DNA of 64,000 nucleotides from the NCBI RefSeq assembly GCF_007559345.1, contig NZ_VMBH01000001.1, forward strand, positions 372,001 to 436,000. Reading direction: 5' to 3'. A program made the position numbers and the translations under genes. Position 1 is the first letter of the stretch. Each line of letters opens with the position of its first letter. The stretch is from Cardinium endosymbiont of Dermatophagoides farinae. GTDB lineage: Bacteria; Bacteroidota; Bacteroidia; Cytophagales; Amoebophilaceae. Shown here piece after piece: positions 51,810-61,615 of the stretch. The notes beneath the pieces are model-generated. The model was not told the origin of the DNA and did not search any database. It saw nothing but the letters and a program-made list of their open reading frames with translations.

Positions 51810-51990
51810 ACTGCAAACAAGAGGTTAAGTGATCTATTTCATGTAAAGTTAAGTAAAAAACCCTATATTAGGTAAATGTGAAGTAAAAAATTAGATAGAT
51901 GAAAAGAATTTAATAGGAGGTAAGCGGGTTTTGCAGGAGCCTCATTACATATTTTTATGTACGTAACGATAGCTCATATAAACATTGATT

Positions 51991-52893
51991 ATGGAAGTCT
52001 ACCCAAAAAAAATTCTTTCTGTTGTTCATCCAAGAAAATTTAACTTTGATAAAAGCACCAACTACCACTTGTCTATTAATATAGGCGATGGCCTGATTAA
52101 AGTATGTTGTATAGAACATGCTACGCAAGCATGCTTATTGCTGGGCATATATGCACTTCCGCTCGATAAAAACCATCCAAGCTATATTAAAAGCTTAGAA
52201 CAACTTTATAATCAAGATTTTTTTCTCATTAAAAAGAATTGGCGTTCTGTTACGTTATCTATTTCAAATCAAAAGTTTACCCTGTTGCCTCATCTGCTGC
52301 TTAGCACAAAAGATTTGTTGCACTATATGCATGTTGCTTGTGGTGTAGATACAAATGATGAAGTGATCTCTTTTACCCATCCATTGGCGAAAGTGTCCGT
52401 TGTCTTTTCAGAAAATGCTGCTGTATTAGATTGGTTTAGAAAACGCTATACGGGTAGTAATTTTCATGTTATCCATCAGGCCAATGCAATTATAGAAGGA
52501 TCCCAGATAGAATGCCTACCTAAAACGGAATTATTTGTCTGGTTGGCAGTAGATTATTTATATATAGTGGTCCATAATAAAAGACAATTACGCTATTGTA
52601 ATCTTTTTACTTATAAAACATCCGATGACTTTTTAACCTATCTATCGGCTGTAATCCAAGTGATGCAGTTGGAACCTACTTCCTGTCCACTACTGGTGAG
52701 TGGATGTATTGAAAAAAAGTCATTGGCCTATCGTCGGTTAAAAGCATATATGCCAAAGACTACATTAAAAACTAAGATTAACTTTTTACATGCCAATCCA
52801 TATGTTTTTAAAGCAAGTGGCACTTCGCCTATGTTGTATTTTGACGTGATCAGCAGTTTCCTTTGTCATACCCATAGCAACGCATGCTCATAA
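51991..52893 (+). CDS. DUF3822 family protein
   Basis: The start is the ATG at 51991, preferred over a TTG six bases upstream. The 300-residue protein has the DUF3822 pattern: YHLSINIGDGLIKVCCIE near the start, VTLSISNQKFTLLPHLLL, then an actin-like duplicated core with LFVWLAVDYLYIVVHN and a C-terminal region. The family is specific to Bacteroidota and of unknown function. It is divergent from the DUF4296-Smr-gyrB group. Confidence 0.7.
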   Translation: MEVYPKKILSVVHPRKFNFDKSTNYHLSINIGDGLIKVCCIEHATQACLLLGIYALPLDKNHPSYIKSLEQLYNQDFFLIKKNWRSVTLSISNQKFTLLPHLLLSTKDLLHYMHVACGVDTNDEVISFTHPLAKVSVVFSENAAVLDWFRKRYTGSNFHVIHQANAIIEGSQIECLPKTELFVWLAVDYLYIVVHNKRQLRYCNLFTYKTSDDFLTYLSAVIQVMQLEPTSCPLLVSGCIEKKSLAYRRLKAYMPKTTLKTKINFLHANPYVFKASGTSPMLYFDVISSFLCHTHSNACS

Positions 52894-52926
52894 ATCAAGG
52901 GCTATGGTAAGCTTAGGCTGTCTATT

Positions 52927-53068
52927 AGACCTTCTACAAAAGCTATTTGTGATCAGCAGTTTTTAGGAGAAGCGCAGTCGAGCACCGCAGCATACTAAAT
53001 GTATGTGAGGAGCATAGACAAGCTTCGACACCAAAACTGCCATTAGAAATAGGTTTTGCAGAAGGTCT
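52927..53068 (+). repeat. MITE-like element, long-form copy upstream of tsaB
   Basis: Left end AGACCTTCTACAAAAGC, right end GGTTTTGCAGAAGGTCT. Flanks ATT and ATC, a near-complete duplication. It ends 36 bp before the tsaB ATG. Confidence 0.92.
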
Positions 53069-53104
53069 ATCTAAGATCCATTATTTTTAGTCAGATCTGT
53101 TTAT

Positions 53105-53770
53105 ATGTCTCTTATTTTAAGCATTGAAACTGCTACAGCGGCTTGTTCTGTCGCGTTACACCATACTGGTAAGCTTATAGGCCATACCACACTTTTCACT
53201 GATCGTTCCCATTCGGAATACCTGATGCCTATTATAGAAGATTTATTAAAGAATAGTAACTATGATCGTGGGTCATTAGCTGCCATAGCCATTTCTGGTG
53301 GTCCTGGTTCTTTCACTGGGTTACGGATTGGCACTGCAGTTGCCAAAGGGCTTTGCTATGGGTTAGCCATTCCACTGATCTCAGTTGGTACATTAGAAGC
53401 CATGGCCTATGGGATGCGTTCATTTGTCGATAAGGAGACTTTGTTATGCCCCGCTCTTGAAGCCAGAAGAACCGCTATTTATACCCTTATCGCTGACCAA
53501 GCAGGGCAAATCAAACGTCCTGCCCATGTAGCATTGTTAGATAGTAAGGTATATAGAGATGCACTTCCCTGCCAATCCCTACTCTTTTTTGGAGATGGCG
53601 TTCCAAAATGCAAAACATTTCTTATGGAAGACAAAAAGATTCATTATATAGAGCAGCAGGTAGTGCCTTCTGCTATACAAATAGGCTATTTGGCTTTTTT
53701 GAAGTTTCAAAAGCAGCTTTGGGAAGATATGGCTAGTTATACACCCTATTATTTAAGCCAATTTCAGTAG
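53105..53770 (+). CDS. tsaB: tRNA threonylcarbamoyladenosine biosynthesis protein TsaB
   Basis: TsaB is the scaffold partner of TsaD in making t6A37 in ANN-decoding tRNAs. The 221-residue protein begins LILSIETATAACSVAL and has the TsaB signature ISGGPGSFTGLRIG, then AKGLCYG and PALEARRTAIYT. Length is typical and the frame intact. It is preceded by a mobile repeat. Confidence 0.95.
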   Translation: MSLILSIETATAACSVALHHTGKLIGHTTLFTDRSHSEYLMPIIEDLLKNSNYDRGSLAAIAISGGPGSFTGLRIGTAVAKGLCYGLAIPLISVGTLEAMAYGMRSFVDKETLLCPALEARRTAIYTLIADQAGQIKRPAHVALLDSKVYRDALPCQSLLFFGDGVPKCKTFLMEDKKIHYIEQQVVPSAIQIGYLAFLKFQKQLWEDMASYTPYYLSQFQ

Positions 53771-53960
53771 CAATAAAGGAATTTTTAATATTTATTTGGT
53801 TTTTTTTAAGATTAACCTTAATATTGCTGCTATTAAGTCATTTGGTGGGGGCGATTTGGCCTGTAGTAAGGTCAGGTTGCTTCTGCATTGTAGAAGTTGT
53901 AATTTGTAATTAAGTAGTAAAAGAAGTTTATAACACACACAATTTTTAATAATTATTAAC

Positions 53961-54707
53961 ATGAAAGGAATCAAAAAAACTTTAATGGCAGGTCTATTGA
54001 CTTGCGCTGCGTTGAATCATGCACACGAGGCAAAGGCGGAAGCGAATCCGTTGAGTTATGGTTTTCACCTTAGTGGAACTATATCCTCTGCTATAGGATG
54101 TAGTGATGAGGCTAAATTTGGTGCAAAAAAAGCAGAGCCTAAGTTCTTCGATAACCTATGGTTTTCTCCTAAAATTTATGTAGAATATGCACTTGCAGAT
54201 TATTTCGGTATGAGGCTCGATGTTCTTTATATGAGGCAAGGAGGTACGCTGGAAGCAGAGGAGGAAAAAAATGATGACAATTCGAGCAGCTCTAGTAAAT
54301 CATCTATTAGTATGGCTGCTCATAGTGTTGGTATAGGATTGCATGCATGCTTTTACCCACTTAGTCTAGATGGAGAAGATGGTGCTTTTAGAGCTATGCT
54401 AGGCGGTTCTGTTTCTATGCCGTTCAAAGAAACCTATGAGAAAAATGGTAAAGACTTCACAGTTGATGAGGGTAAAAAGAATGAACTAGCAGGCCTTGAT
54501 ATAGCTGCTGTTGGTACGCTTGGATATGAATTCCCTATTGGATTGACTATTGAAGCTCAATATAGATATAACTTTTTAAATAGATTTAAAACAGAAGGCG
54601 ATAAAGAACAAACTGTATTCGACAATATATCCAAATTAAAGCAACTTCACACGCAATCTATAGCCCTTGGAGTAGGTTATAACTTTGCTGCTTTGTTCTC
54701 TGAGTAA
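53961..54707 (+). CDS. Outer-membrane beta-barrel protein
   Basis: The 248-residue protein has a signal peptide (KKTLMAGLLTCAALNHAHEAKA). The barrel-type body has SPKIYVEYALADYFGMRLDV, GIGLHACFYPL, LGYEFPIGLTIEAQYRYNF and a final strand SIALGVGYNFAALFSE. It matches the PorT/OmpA-like barrels of Bacteroidota. A Ser/Asp/Lys-rich loop (about residues 100-118) is probably surface-exposed. The codons and strong signal suggest an abundant surface protein. Confidence 0.75.
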   Translation: MKGIKKTLMAGLLTCAALNHAHEAKAEANPLSYGFHLSGTISSAIGCSDEAKFGAKKAEPKFFDNLWFSPKIYVEYALADYFGMRLDVLYMRQGGTLEAEEEKNDDNSSSSSKSSISMAAHSVGIGLHACFYPLSLDGEDGAFRAMLGGSVSMPFKETYEKNGKDFTVDEGKKNELAGLDIAAVGTLGYEFPIGLTIEAQYRYNFLNRFKTEGDKEQTVFDNISKLKQLHTQSIALGVGYNFAALFSE

Positions 54708-54780
54708 TCTGGATGTAGGAAGATAACGTTTCTATACTTTATTTTTCCTGGTTTTAGTAGCAGCTAGCTTTTGCTTATAT

Positions 54781-54852
54781 GGCCCGTTCGTCTAGGGGTT
54801 AGGACGTCAGGTTTTCATCCTGGAAACAGGGGTTCGATTCCCCTACGGGCTA
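54781..54852 (+). tRNA. tRNA-Glu (anticodon UUC)
   Basis: The acceptor stem GGCCCGT pairs with ACGGGCT and a discriminator A follows. The anticodon stem is TCAGG/CCTGG around loop TTTTCAT, giving UUC, which reads GAA/GAG. The T arm is AGGGG-TTCGATT-CCCCT. No CCA is encoded. Confidence 0.95.
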
Positions 54853-54916
54853 CTTCATTATCTTCTCTTTAGCCATACACAGCATTGCTATCCTTAAAAA
54901 TTGTATAAAAAAACGC

Positions 54917-54974
54917 GCCCTTGGAAAAAGCTGCGATCAGAAAGTGCAGCTTACAGATGAATAGAAAAACAGAT
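54917..54974. repeat. Degenerate 5'-arm fragment of the large hairpin repeat
   Basis: GGAAAAAGCTGCGATCAG and CTTACAGATGAATAGAAAAA resemble the 5' arm of the full copy that follows at 54988, with many changes. No 3' arm is present. Confidence 0.45.
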
Positions 54975-54987
54975 TGTAGGGAGGTAT

Positions 54988-55245
54988 GCGTTCAATGCTA
55001 TGGCCATAGTAGGAAAATGCCCCTGTAAAAAGTTGCGAAATAGAATCCGCTCCTTACAGATGATTAGGAAAAATAGATTCCTTTCAAGCCCGCGCAGCGG
55101 GCGGTTCCTGTTTTTCCATCTGTAAGGGGCGGGTTCCGCAACTTTTTGCCGAGGGCTTGATTTTTTGTTACTTTTTTATCAAGAAAAAAGTAAGAGAAAG
55201 ACTCCTTTTATCAAGAAAAAAGTAAGGATAAAAATTCCTTTAGGT
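54988..55245. repeat. Large hairpin repeat, copy 2
   Basis: This is the second full copy of the repeat at 32436-32674. Arms are 55027-55075 and 55109-55150, with an inner GCCCGC-GCA-GCGGGC hairpin and a terminal stem TTACTTTTTT/AAAAAAGTAA (55168-55193). Several differences from copy 1 keep base pairing. Its tail is duplicated and runs into the 3' end of radA. Confidence 0.8.
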
Positions 55246-56545
55246 TTTTTATAGGGTTGATTTTTATATTAAAAGGTTTAGCAAATTGCTGATGCTGTGC
55301 AGTTATAAACACCTCTTTAAACCCCAGTTTTTCTGCTTCTGCGATTCTATATTCCATTCTTTGTACGTTTCTAAGCTCACCGCCTAATCCTACTTCTGCT
55401 ATAAAACATTTTAAGTTTGAGATAACCTGATCCTTTAGAGAGCCTATCACTGCCATACAGATGGCCAGGTCTAATGCGGTATCATCTACTCTAAGTCCCC
55501 CTGTAATATTTAAAAACACATCACGGTCATGTAGACGAATCCCTGTTCGTTTTTCTAATACAGCTAGTAACATATTCAAGCGCCTTGGATCATAGCCTGT
55601 AGCATTGCGCTGAGGGTTTCCATATCTGGTTGCAGTTACCAATGCCTGCACTTCCAGCATAAGTGGCCTGGTGCCCTCCAAGCAAGAGCCAATTGCTATG
55701 CCGCTTAGCGCATAGTCTTTTCCCGAAAGTAGTATAGAAGCAGGATTTTGAACGCCATGTAGTCCAGTCACTTTCATCTCATATATGCCTAATTCTGATG
55801 TAGGGCCAAATCTATTCTTTATCGTTCGTACCATTCGATATAGGCATGGTTTATCTCCCTCAAACTGCAGTACAGTATCTACCATATGTTCCAATAGTTT
55901 AGGGCCTGCTAAAGCCCCATCCTTATTGATATGCCCTATTAAAAATAGCGCTACGTTTGAACTTTTGGCATAATGCAGCAATCGTGTTGTGCAAGCTTTA
56001 ATCTGGTTGATGCTACCTACAGCCCCTTCTTCTTCCTCAGCATATAAGGTCTGAATCGAATCTATAATTAATAGGGTTGGTTCCAAATCATTGGTATGTT
56101 TAAGGATCTGTACGAGTCCGCACTCCTGGAGCAGCAAACAGTTTGCAGAGGATAATCCCAGGCGAGCAGTACGCAGTTTAATTTGATGGGTTGTTTCTTC
56201 TCCAGATACATATAATACCTTACCCTCTTTGAACTGTAAGGCCATTTGAAGCAGCAGCGTTGACTTTCCAATACCAGGCTCACCGCCTAATAGCACCAAC
56301 GAACCTGGAACAATCCCTCCACCCAGCACCCTATTGAGTTCGGCATCTTCAGCTAACAACCGTTTGTTAGTAGGCGCTTGAATCTCATCTAATCTTTGGG
56401 GATAATTGATAGGTTGCTGATTTTCAAAATGTTTGGTACTTCCTTTTGTAGCAAATGAAGTGAGCCTATTCCATTCCTTGCAAGCGTCACATTTCCCTTG
56501 CCATTTCACATACTCAAGCCCACAGTTTGTACAGACGTATGCCAT
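55211..56545 (-). CDS. radA: DNA repair protein RadA
   Basis: RadA is a RecA-related branch-migration helicase in recombination. The 444-residue protein has an N-terminal C4 zinc finger (CTNC ... CDAC), Walker A GGEPGIGKST, Walker B LLIIDSIQT, the RadA-specific KNRFG motif and a C-terminal Lon-like domain. The frame is intact, while comM is disrupted. The last few codons and the TGA lie within the tail of the hairpin repeat, although the resulting sequence still resembles normal RadA ends. Confidence 0.96.
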   Translation of the reverse strand: MAYVCTNCGLEYVKWQGKCDACKEWNRLTSFATKGSTKHFENQQPINYPQRLDEIQAPTNKRLLAEDAELNRVLGGGIVPGSLVLLGGEPGIGKSTLLLQMALQFKEGKVLYVSGEETTHQIKLRTARLGLSSANCLLLQECGLVQILKHTNDLEPTLLIIDSIQTLYAEEEEGAVGSINQIKACTTRLLHYAKSSNVALFLIGHINKDGALAGPKLLEHMVDTVLQFEGDKPCLYRMVRTIKNRFGPTSELGIYEMKVTGLHGVQNPASILLSGKDYALSGIAIGSCLEGTRPLMLEVQALVTATRYGNPQRNATGYDPRRLNMLLAVLEKRTGIRLHDRDVFLNITGGLRVDDTALDLAICMAVIGSLKDQVISNLKCFIAEVGLGGELRNVQRMEYRIAEAEKLGFKEVFITAQHQQFAKPFNIKINPIKNLKEFLSLLFS

Positions 56546-56602
56546 ATAGGTTTTATTTAGGTTTCCAATAGAAGGCTAATAGTTATATTTATAAAACTTT
56601 AT

Positions 56603-56707
56603 AGACCTCTTTTTTTAGGAGAAGCGCAGTCGCGAGCATACACAAATGTATGTGAGGAGCGTAGACCACAAAATTGCCATTTAGTAATCGACTTTCGAAA
56701 GAGGTCT
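56603..56707 (+). repeat. MITE-like element, deleted copy just upstream of birA
   Basis: This is the TTTC-GAAA subfamily, with right end TCGACTTTCGAAAGAGGTCT. About 20 bp after the left AGACCTC are missing. It ends 14 bp before the birA ATG. Confidence 0.88.
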
Positions 56708-56721
56708 AATAGATAAAAATA

Positions 56722-57498
56722 ATGTTTATAGCTCATATTCCCATGGACTATTTATTCGACGCGCCTATTCAAACTGAATTTGACAGGGCTTCATTTTATT
56801 ATAAAAGCTGTTCCTCTACCAATGATATGGCCCAAAGATATATGTTCCATTCCGCAGAAGGAACCATTTTTATTACGGAGCATCAGTATAAAGGAAGAGG
56901 GCAACGTGGTAGCAGTTGGGCATCAGAAGCGGGTAAAAATCTGCTATTTTCCTTTATCTTATATCCAGAATGGTTGGCCATAGATGCTGTTTTTGCCTTG
57001 AATATTATTACCAGTTTGGCCATTTATAAGGTGTTAGTGGCTTACCTTCCCAAGGCGCTTGCTATAAAATGGCCCAATGATATCTATTGCTTAGACCAGA
57101 AACTAGGTGGTATATTAATTGAAACCAATATAGGTGACAAGATCAAAGCAGCTGTAGTTGGTATTGGGTTAAACGTCAATCAGCTTCACTTTGAATCTTC
57201 CAAATGCACCTCCTTAGCCATACAAAAAGGAACCATCTTTGATAGCGCACTACTGTTAAACCAGATTATGGATGGCTTAAGCAGCTATTATGCCCAGCTC
57301 CAAAATGGAAACCATAATCTGCTTTGGGAGAAATATAGCAATATACTCTACCGTAAAATAGGATGGCATGCCTTTGAAACGATATATGGATCTTTTGAAG
57401 GGCATATCGTAGCCGTGAATAGGAGAGGGGAGTTGGTTGTAGCAGCACGTAATGGCAACCATTATAGTTATAAACCCAAAGAGATCGTATTTGTATAG
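56722..57498 (+). CDS. birA: Biotin--[acetyl-CoA-carboxylase] ligase
   Basis: BirA activates biotin to biotinyl-AMP and attaches it to the carrier protein of acetyl-CoA carboxylase. The 258-residue protein lacks the N-terminal DNA-binding domain (a group I type enzyme). It has SSTNDMAQ, the GRGQRGSSWAS biotinyl-AMP loop, IKWPNDIY and GGILIE with VGIGLNVN. It completes the biotin pathway begun by BioMNY and serves the complex containing AccA. The start ATG lies directly after a mobile repeat. Confidence 0.96.
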   Translation: MFIAHIPMDYLFDAPIQTEFDRASFYYKSCSSTNDMAQRYMFHSAEGTIFITEHQYKGRGQRGSSWASEAGKNLLFSFILYPEWLAIDAVFALNIITSLAIYKVLVAYLPKALAIKWPNDIYCLDQKLGGILIETNIGDKIKAAVVGIGLNVNQLHFESSKCTSLAIQKGTIFDSALLLNQIMDGLSSYYAQLQNGNHNLLWEKYSNILYRKIGWHAFETIYGSFEGHIVAVNRRGELVVAARNGNHYSYKPKEIVFV

Positions 57499-57632
57499 AT
57501 GTGCAGCAATGTTTATAGTGTATTTGCTTTTTGATAAAAAAATTTGTAAAATTGCATAGTTATAAAAGCCCAGGTCATACACGTCTTAATATTTCTCTTT
57601 TTATTCAAATTATTCAAAAATCCTTATCCGTT

Positions 57633-59198
57633 ATGAAAAAGTATTTTATTGTTTTGCTGCTTATTATTGCATCTTGTAATGGGTTAAGTAAGTCTACTTC
57701 AAATAATATGGGTCAAGTCCACAGTAATAGCCAGAGGCTAGATAAAAATAAAAGTAAAGAACTCGGCACAACTGAACTGGATGAAATAAATTTAGAAACT
57801 GCATCTTGTGAATCTTTAAAGGCATGGTATCGTAAGATTGCCTCTTTTGCTCTAGATCAGGAAAAAGCGTATCGAGACATCAAATCATTTCTTGGGGAAG
57901 GCAGGCTACTCTTTTTCGATTTAGTAGGCAAGACAACTTTAACGCAGGAAGTTTTAAGACAGGCACTAGAAATTTGGAATAGGGGAGGTACACTTTCTAG
58001 TTATTGTGGTAATATACAAAACGTGTTCAATATTGAAAATTTTATAAAGATTCCTGATAGAATAAAATTCCCAATGGCGCTAGATGATTTTGAGGAACGC
58101 TTTCCTGAGTCTTTTAAACAAAATAATCCTACCTATGTTGATCAAATGGATTGCTTAAAAATGCTACTTACACAACATGCTGACAATGAAAAAATTAAGG
58201 AAAGATTTTATAGCTTATGTAGCAAGGTGTATAAAGGTAGTAGGATCGATAGTCCATTCGGAATTGTAGTTTGTTTAGATGATTGTCCTATACTAAAGGG
58301 CTTTTTAGATTTTATAGAGTCGAAAGGTATAAAAATATCTATGAACGATAAACAGATTTATACGGGTAGTGAATCTAATTACCAGATAAGACTCTGTAGC
58401 CAGAAAAGCCAGCGCATCAATGACAATACATTGAGTGGGCAATATTGGTATGAACATTCTCCAATCACATATGTAACACAGTCTGGTAATGTAGATATAC
58501 TCCGGTTACTTATAGATCGTAGTAAGGAAGTTGATAATGCTTCACTTAACCTTAAGGAATGGTTAAATATGGCAGCAAATTATGGTAGTTTGTCGATATT
58601 GAAGCTATTCATAGAGAAAGATGAGTCTGTAGATCACCACATGATCATGCATTTAATATATAATGACCATGTGTCTGTAGTAGAAGAATTGCTTAATCAG
58701 GGTCTTATAGACCAAGAAAAGCTAATAAAAAAAGATGATACCGTGATTTGTGATTTACAAAGTGTATTTATTGCTGCAGTAAGGAGGTATATGAGCATTC
58801 TTACTCTTACTACTTTCAAAAACACCCCATTAAGTTCACCATTAAAAGCAGAATTAAAGCTATTAAAAAATCTACTTATTAAGATTTTAAGAAATGAATG
58901 TATAAATATTTGTGAAAAAGACCTAAAAAAAGGTAAAATCAAATTACTATATTATGCATTTACCAAATCTTCACAAGAATCGCCCAAGTATCCCGAAGAA
59001 TTCCATAATCTAATATTGATATTGTCTCAACATCTCGATTTTGAAAAGATTATTGATGAGCAGTATTATGCTTATTTTGCTAAAAGTTACTTGACTATCC
59101 GCAAGTTAGTGGAGCGATGTGCACTTCCGGATATAGTAGCGTTATTAGAATCAATAAAAAAGCCCAACATTCCTAAGTCTAATTGGCCATATCGTTAA
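57633..59198 (+). CDS. Lipoprotein with ankyrin-like repeats, family member 1
   Basis: I start at the ATG at 57633, which gives a lipoprotein signal MKKYFIVLLLIIASCNG; the frame is open for 34 codons upstream, but those residues do not look like a signal. The 521-residue protein has an N-terminal domain of about 230 residues shared with the gene at 62991. Weak ankyrin-like units (QSGNVDILRLLIDRS, NYGSLSILKLFIEKD, NDHVSVVEELLNQG) follow at about 275-355, then a helical C-terminal part. Its upstream 110 bp also resembles the leader of the 62991 gene. A surface or secreted host-interaction role is possible but unproven. Confidence 0.7.
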   Translation: MKKYFIVLLLIIASCNGLSKSTSNNMGQVHSNSQRLDKNKSKELGTTELDEINLETASCESLKAWYRKIASFALDQEKAYRDIKSFLGEGRLLFFDLVGKTTLTQEVLRQALEIWNRGGTLSSYCGNIQNVFNIENFIKIPDRIKFPMALDDFEERFPESFKQNNPTYVDQMDCLKMLLTQHADNEKIKERFYSLCSKVYKGSRIDSPFGIVVCLDDCPILKGFLDFIESKGIKISMNDKQIYTGSESNYQIRLCSQKSQRINDNTLSGQYWYEHSPITYVTQSGNVDILRLLIDRSKEVDNASLNLKEWLNMAANYGSLSILKLFIEKDESVDHHMIMHLIYNDHVSVVEELLNQGLIDQEKLIKKDDTVICDLQSVFIAAVRRYMSILTLTTFKNTPLSSPLKAELKLLKNLLIKILRNECINICEKDLKKGKIKLLYYAFTKSSQESPKYPEEFHNLILILSQHLDFEKIIDEQYYAYFAKSYLTIRKLVERCALPDIVALLESIKKPNIPKSNWPYR

Positions 59199-59233
59199 AA
59201 CACTTAAGGACTTATTTTTGCTCACAATTCCTT

Positions 59234-59959
59234 ATGCATCGACCACAAAGCGACCTTTCTGAGGCTATTTTTATGGTGAACAAACCTTTGGGTTGGACCT
59301 CTTTTGATGTGGTCAAAAAGGTGCGCCATGGCTTACAAATCAAAAAAATAGGTCATGCCGGTACCTTAGATCCGTTGGCTACCGGGTTGCTTTTGCTATG
59401 CAGTGGCAGGCAAACTAAAAATATTAGCAGCCTTCAAGCGTTGGATAAGGTCTATACCGGCCAAATTGTGCTTGGTAAGACTACACCATCTATGGATTTA
59501 GAAACCCCCTTTGATAGTTTATCTGATTATGGCCATATCACCAGGGAAATGGTAAGCGCTGCTGCTGCTACCTTTGTTGGGTCTATGCTACAAATTCCCC
59601 TATCTATTCAGCCGTTAAAGTAGGTGGCAAAAGAGCCTATAAAATGGCTAGACAAGGAGAAGCAACTCAGTTGAGTCCTCGTCCTATTAATCATCCATTC
59701 CTTCTTGCTGACAGCCATTGAGCTGCCATCTATTATGTTTAAAGTAGTTTGTAGTAAAGGAACCTATATTCGGCGGCTTGCCCATGACTTAGGCGTAAAA
59801 TTAGGCGTTGGAGGCTACCTCCATACCTTATGCCGCACCCAAATAGGCGATTATTGTTTGGATCAGGCTTATAGCCTAGAAGCATTGCTGAAAATCAATA
59901 GATTTTCAGATTTTCCCATTCAGTGCAGTGGCGGAGAATCTGTTCAATTAATGCCGTGA
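59234..59959 (+). pseudogene. truB: tRNA pseudouridine-55 synthase TruB, two compensating frameshifts
   Basis: TruB makes pseudouridine 55 in the T loop. The ATG at 59234 precedes the canonical start VNKPLGWTSFDVVKK and the catalytic segment GHAGTLDPLATGLL. The frame breaks at CCCC 59597-59600 (one added C gives QIPPIYSAVKVGGKRAY) and returns near 59692 with a surplus base, giving a C-terminal half with CSKGTYIRRLAHDLG. The total is about 241 residues, a short but acceptable length. Both ends and the catalytic Asp are present, so the gene is probably functional in the organism. Confidence 0.88.
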
Positions 59960-60032
59960 ACATACAACGACTTATGGATAGTTGGTATCTGCTTTTGTCA
60001 TCCGATCAAGGAACTTGGTCCGGAGTAAAAAT

Positions 60033-60174
60033 AGACCTTTTTCGAAACACTGTTTCTAGTGGCCATTTTGTTGTCAAAGCTTCCCTATGCTCCTCATATA
60101 CACCTGAGTATGCTGCGGTGCGACTGCACTTCTCCTAAAAATTCCTTATCACAAATAGCTCTCGAAAGAGGTCT
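60033..60174 (-). repeat. MITE-like element, TTTC-GAAA subfamily copy
   Basis: Left end AGACCTTTTTCGAAACAC, right end GCTCTCGAAAGAGGTCT. AAT duplications flank it (60030-60032, 60175-60177). It interrupts sequence following truB; a short frame upstream of it matches nothing I recognise. Confidence 0.9.
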
Positions 60175-60338
60175 AATAATGAAAATATCTCTTTTCTAAC
60201 TGGAAAACAGGGTAGGGAGTAAGCTAAAATTATAATAACTTATTTGTTTTTTTAAATAATTGTTGAAACCTGCAGACAGTTATTGTTGAATAACTCAACA
60301 TCGTTTTATATGTTTCTTTATTATCTAAAAAAATAATC
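60175..60338. promoter_or_regulatory. Presumed promoter/leader of the second ankyrin lipoprotein gene
   Basis: About 160 AT-rich bases lead to the ATG at 60339. No clear -33/-7 Bacteroidota promoter can be singled out. Confidence 0.25.
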
Positions 60339-61451
60339 ATGAAAAAGTATTTAGTTTTGCTGCCGCTTTTTGCGTCTTGTGGGTTAAGTAAGTCTAATAT
60401 GGGTCCTGAAGGACAGGATATGGGTCCTGAAGGGCAGGATAGTCAGATAGTAGGTGGCAGTAGTTTAGATACAAGTAGCAATCTAAATTCATTATTAGGA
60501 GATAGGAGCTCCCAAGAAGTAGCCAGTGAAATCCTTAATTTGCCTAAAGATGAGCTATCCTTATTTTCTATTGCAAAGCGATTTACAGAATTAAAAGCTC
60601 ATTTTTCAAAAAAGCCAAATTGTCCGTTTCAAGATTTTATTAATTCTTTAGTTTATTGTTATAAAAAGGAAATTTCTGATAAAATTGTTGTGTTTGTAGT
60701 ACAATGCGGTTATACAGAACTCCTCAAAGCGTTATTCTCTTATGGTGATAAGATAGATGTAAATGGGGAATATATGCCATATATACCAAATATACCAAAT
60801 ATGCCAAGTACTAATCGTGCAACCCCTGGTTTACTCTTATCCATATAGCAGCAGGCTATAAAAAACCTGAAACAGCAATACCTGTAATTGAGATTTTATT
60901 GGCTAACGGTGCTGATATAAATAAAAAAGATAGTGATGGGCGTACTGCTTTACATGTGACAGGGTGGGTAAAAACAGCCGAATTCTTATTGAACAAGGAT
61001 GCTGATATAAATGCAAAAGATAATAATGGGTGTACTGTTTTACGTTCGGAAATCGTGTCCTTATGTGAGCTGTTAGAAAACTATAAAGAAGACTGTGACT
61101 TTTCCATGACATTAGAAAAATTGAGCAAAATAGAAGGTAAATCTCTAAAAGAATTGGACATAATAGAAGGTAAATCTCTAAACTCAGAATATGTATCATA
61201 TATTAACTAAATATATGTCTGAAACAACGATATTTTTTATTAAAAAACATTTACCAAAAATTAAGCTATTGTTAGAAAAAGGAGCTAATCCGTGTCTGGA
61301 CGGTGAGGGTGAGCTTAGTAAGGAAGGTGATAATAAGCCTTCAGCTTGGCATGATGCTCCTAATCTTATTCGAGATATAATTGAAAGTATATATAATTCA
61401 ACAAAAATTAAAGCCGTGTCATCACACATTGATATGAAAAAAACTGTGTGA
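60339..61451 (+). pseudogene. Lipoprotein with ankyrin repeats, family member 2, broken frame
   Basis: The first part (60339-60848) has a lipoprotein signal MKKYLVLLPLFASCGLSKS, a duplicated GPEGQDM segment and one ankyrin-like unit. After a shift near 60825 the next frame continues TLIHIAAGYKKPETA and then ADINKKDSDGRTALHV and ADINAKDNNGCTVL, clear ankyrin repeats. A further shift near 61195 joins a third frame with IKLLLEKGANPCLDGEG. The signal resembles those at 57633 and 62991. It is either a decayed gene or one with sequence errors; unlike other cases the breaks are not in G/C runs. Confidence 0.6.
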
Positions 61452-61485
61452 TTTTCTATTGAAATAACGTTGAAACGACAAACAA

Positions 61486-61540
61486 AAAGGCACTCATGGA
61501 AAAAAGTTGCATTTTTAGCAATTTTTCCATGAGTGCCTTT
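61486..61540. terminator. Bidirectional rho-independent-type terminator
   Basis: AAAGGCACTCATGGAAAAA pairs with TTTTTCCATGAGTGCCTTT, extended inward by GTTGC/GCAAT, around a loop ATTTTTA. A-rich and T-rich tracts lie on both sides. It sits between convergent genes ending near 61451 and 61616 and would serve both. Confidence 0.85.
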
Positions 61541-61615
61541 CTTTTTAATTAGGTAAAAAGGAAAAGAATGAAACCTTCTCTTTTCCCAGGTCCACTTTCA
61601 GCACAAAGATTTATA

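Noticed and set aside
59923-60138. Possible ribF start after truB
   Set aside because: Gene order in Bacteroidota would suggest ribF, but no GTFDGVHxGH motif is present and the frame runs into a mobile repeat.
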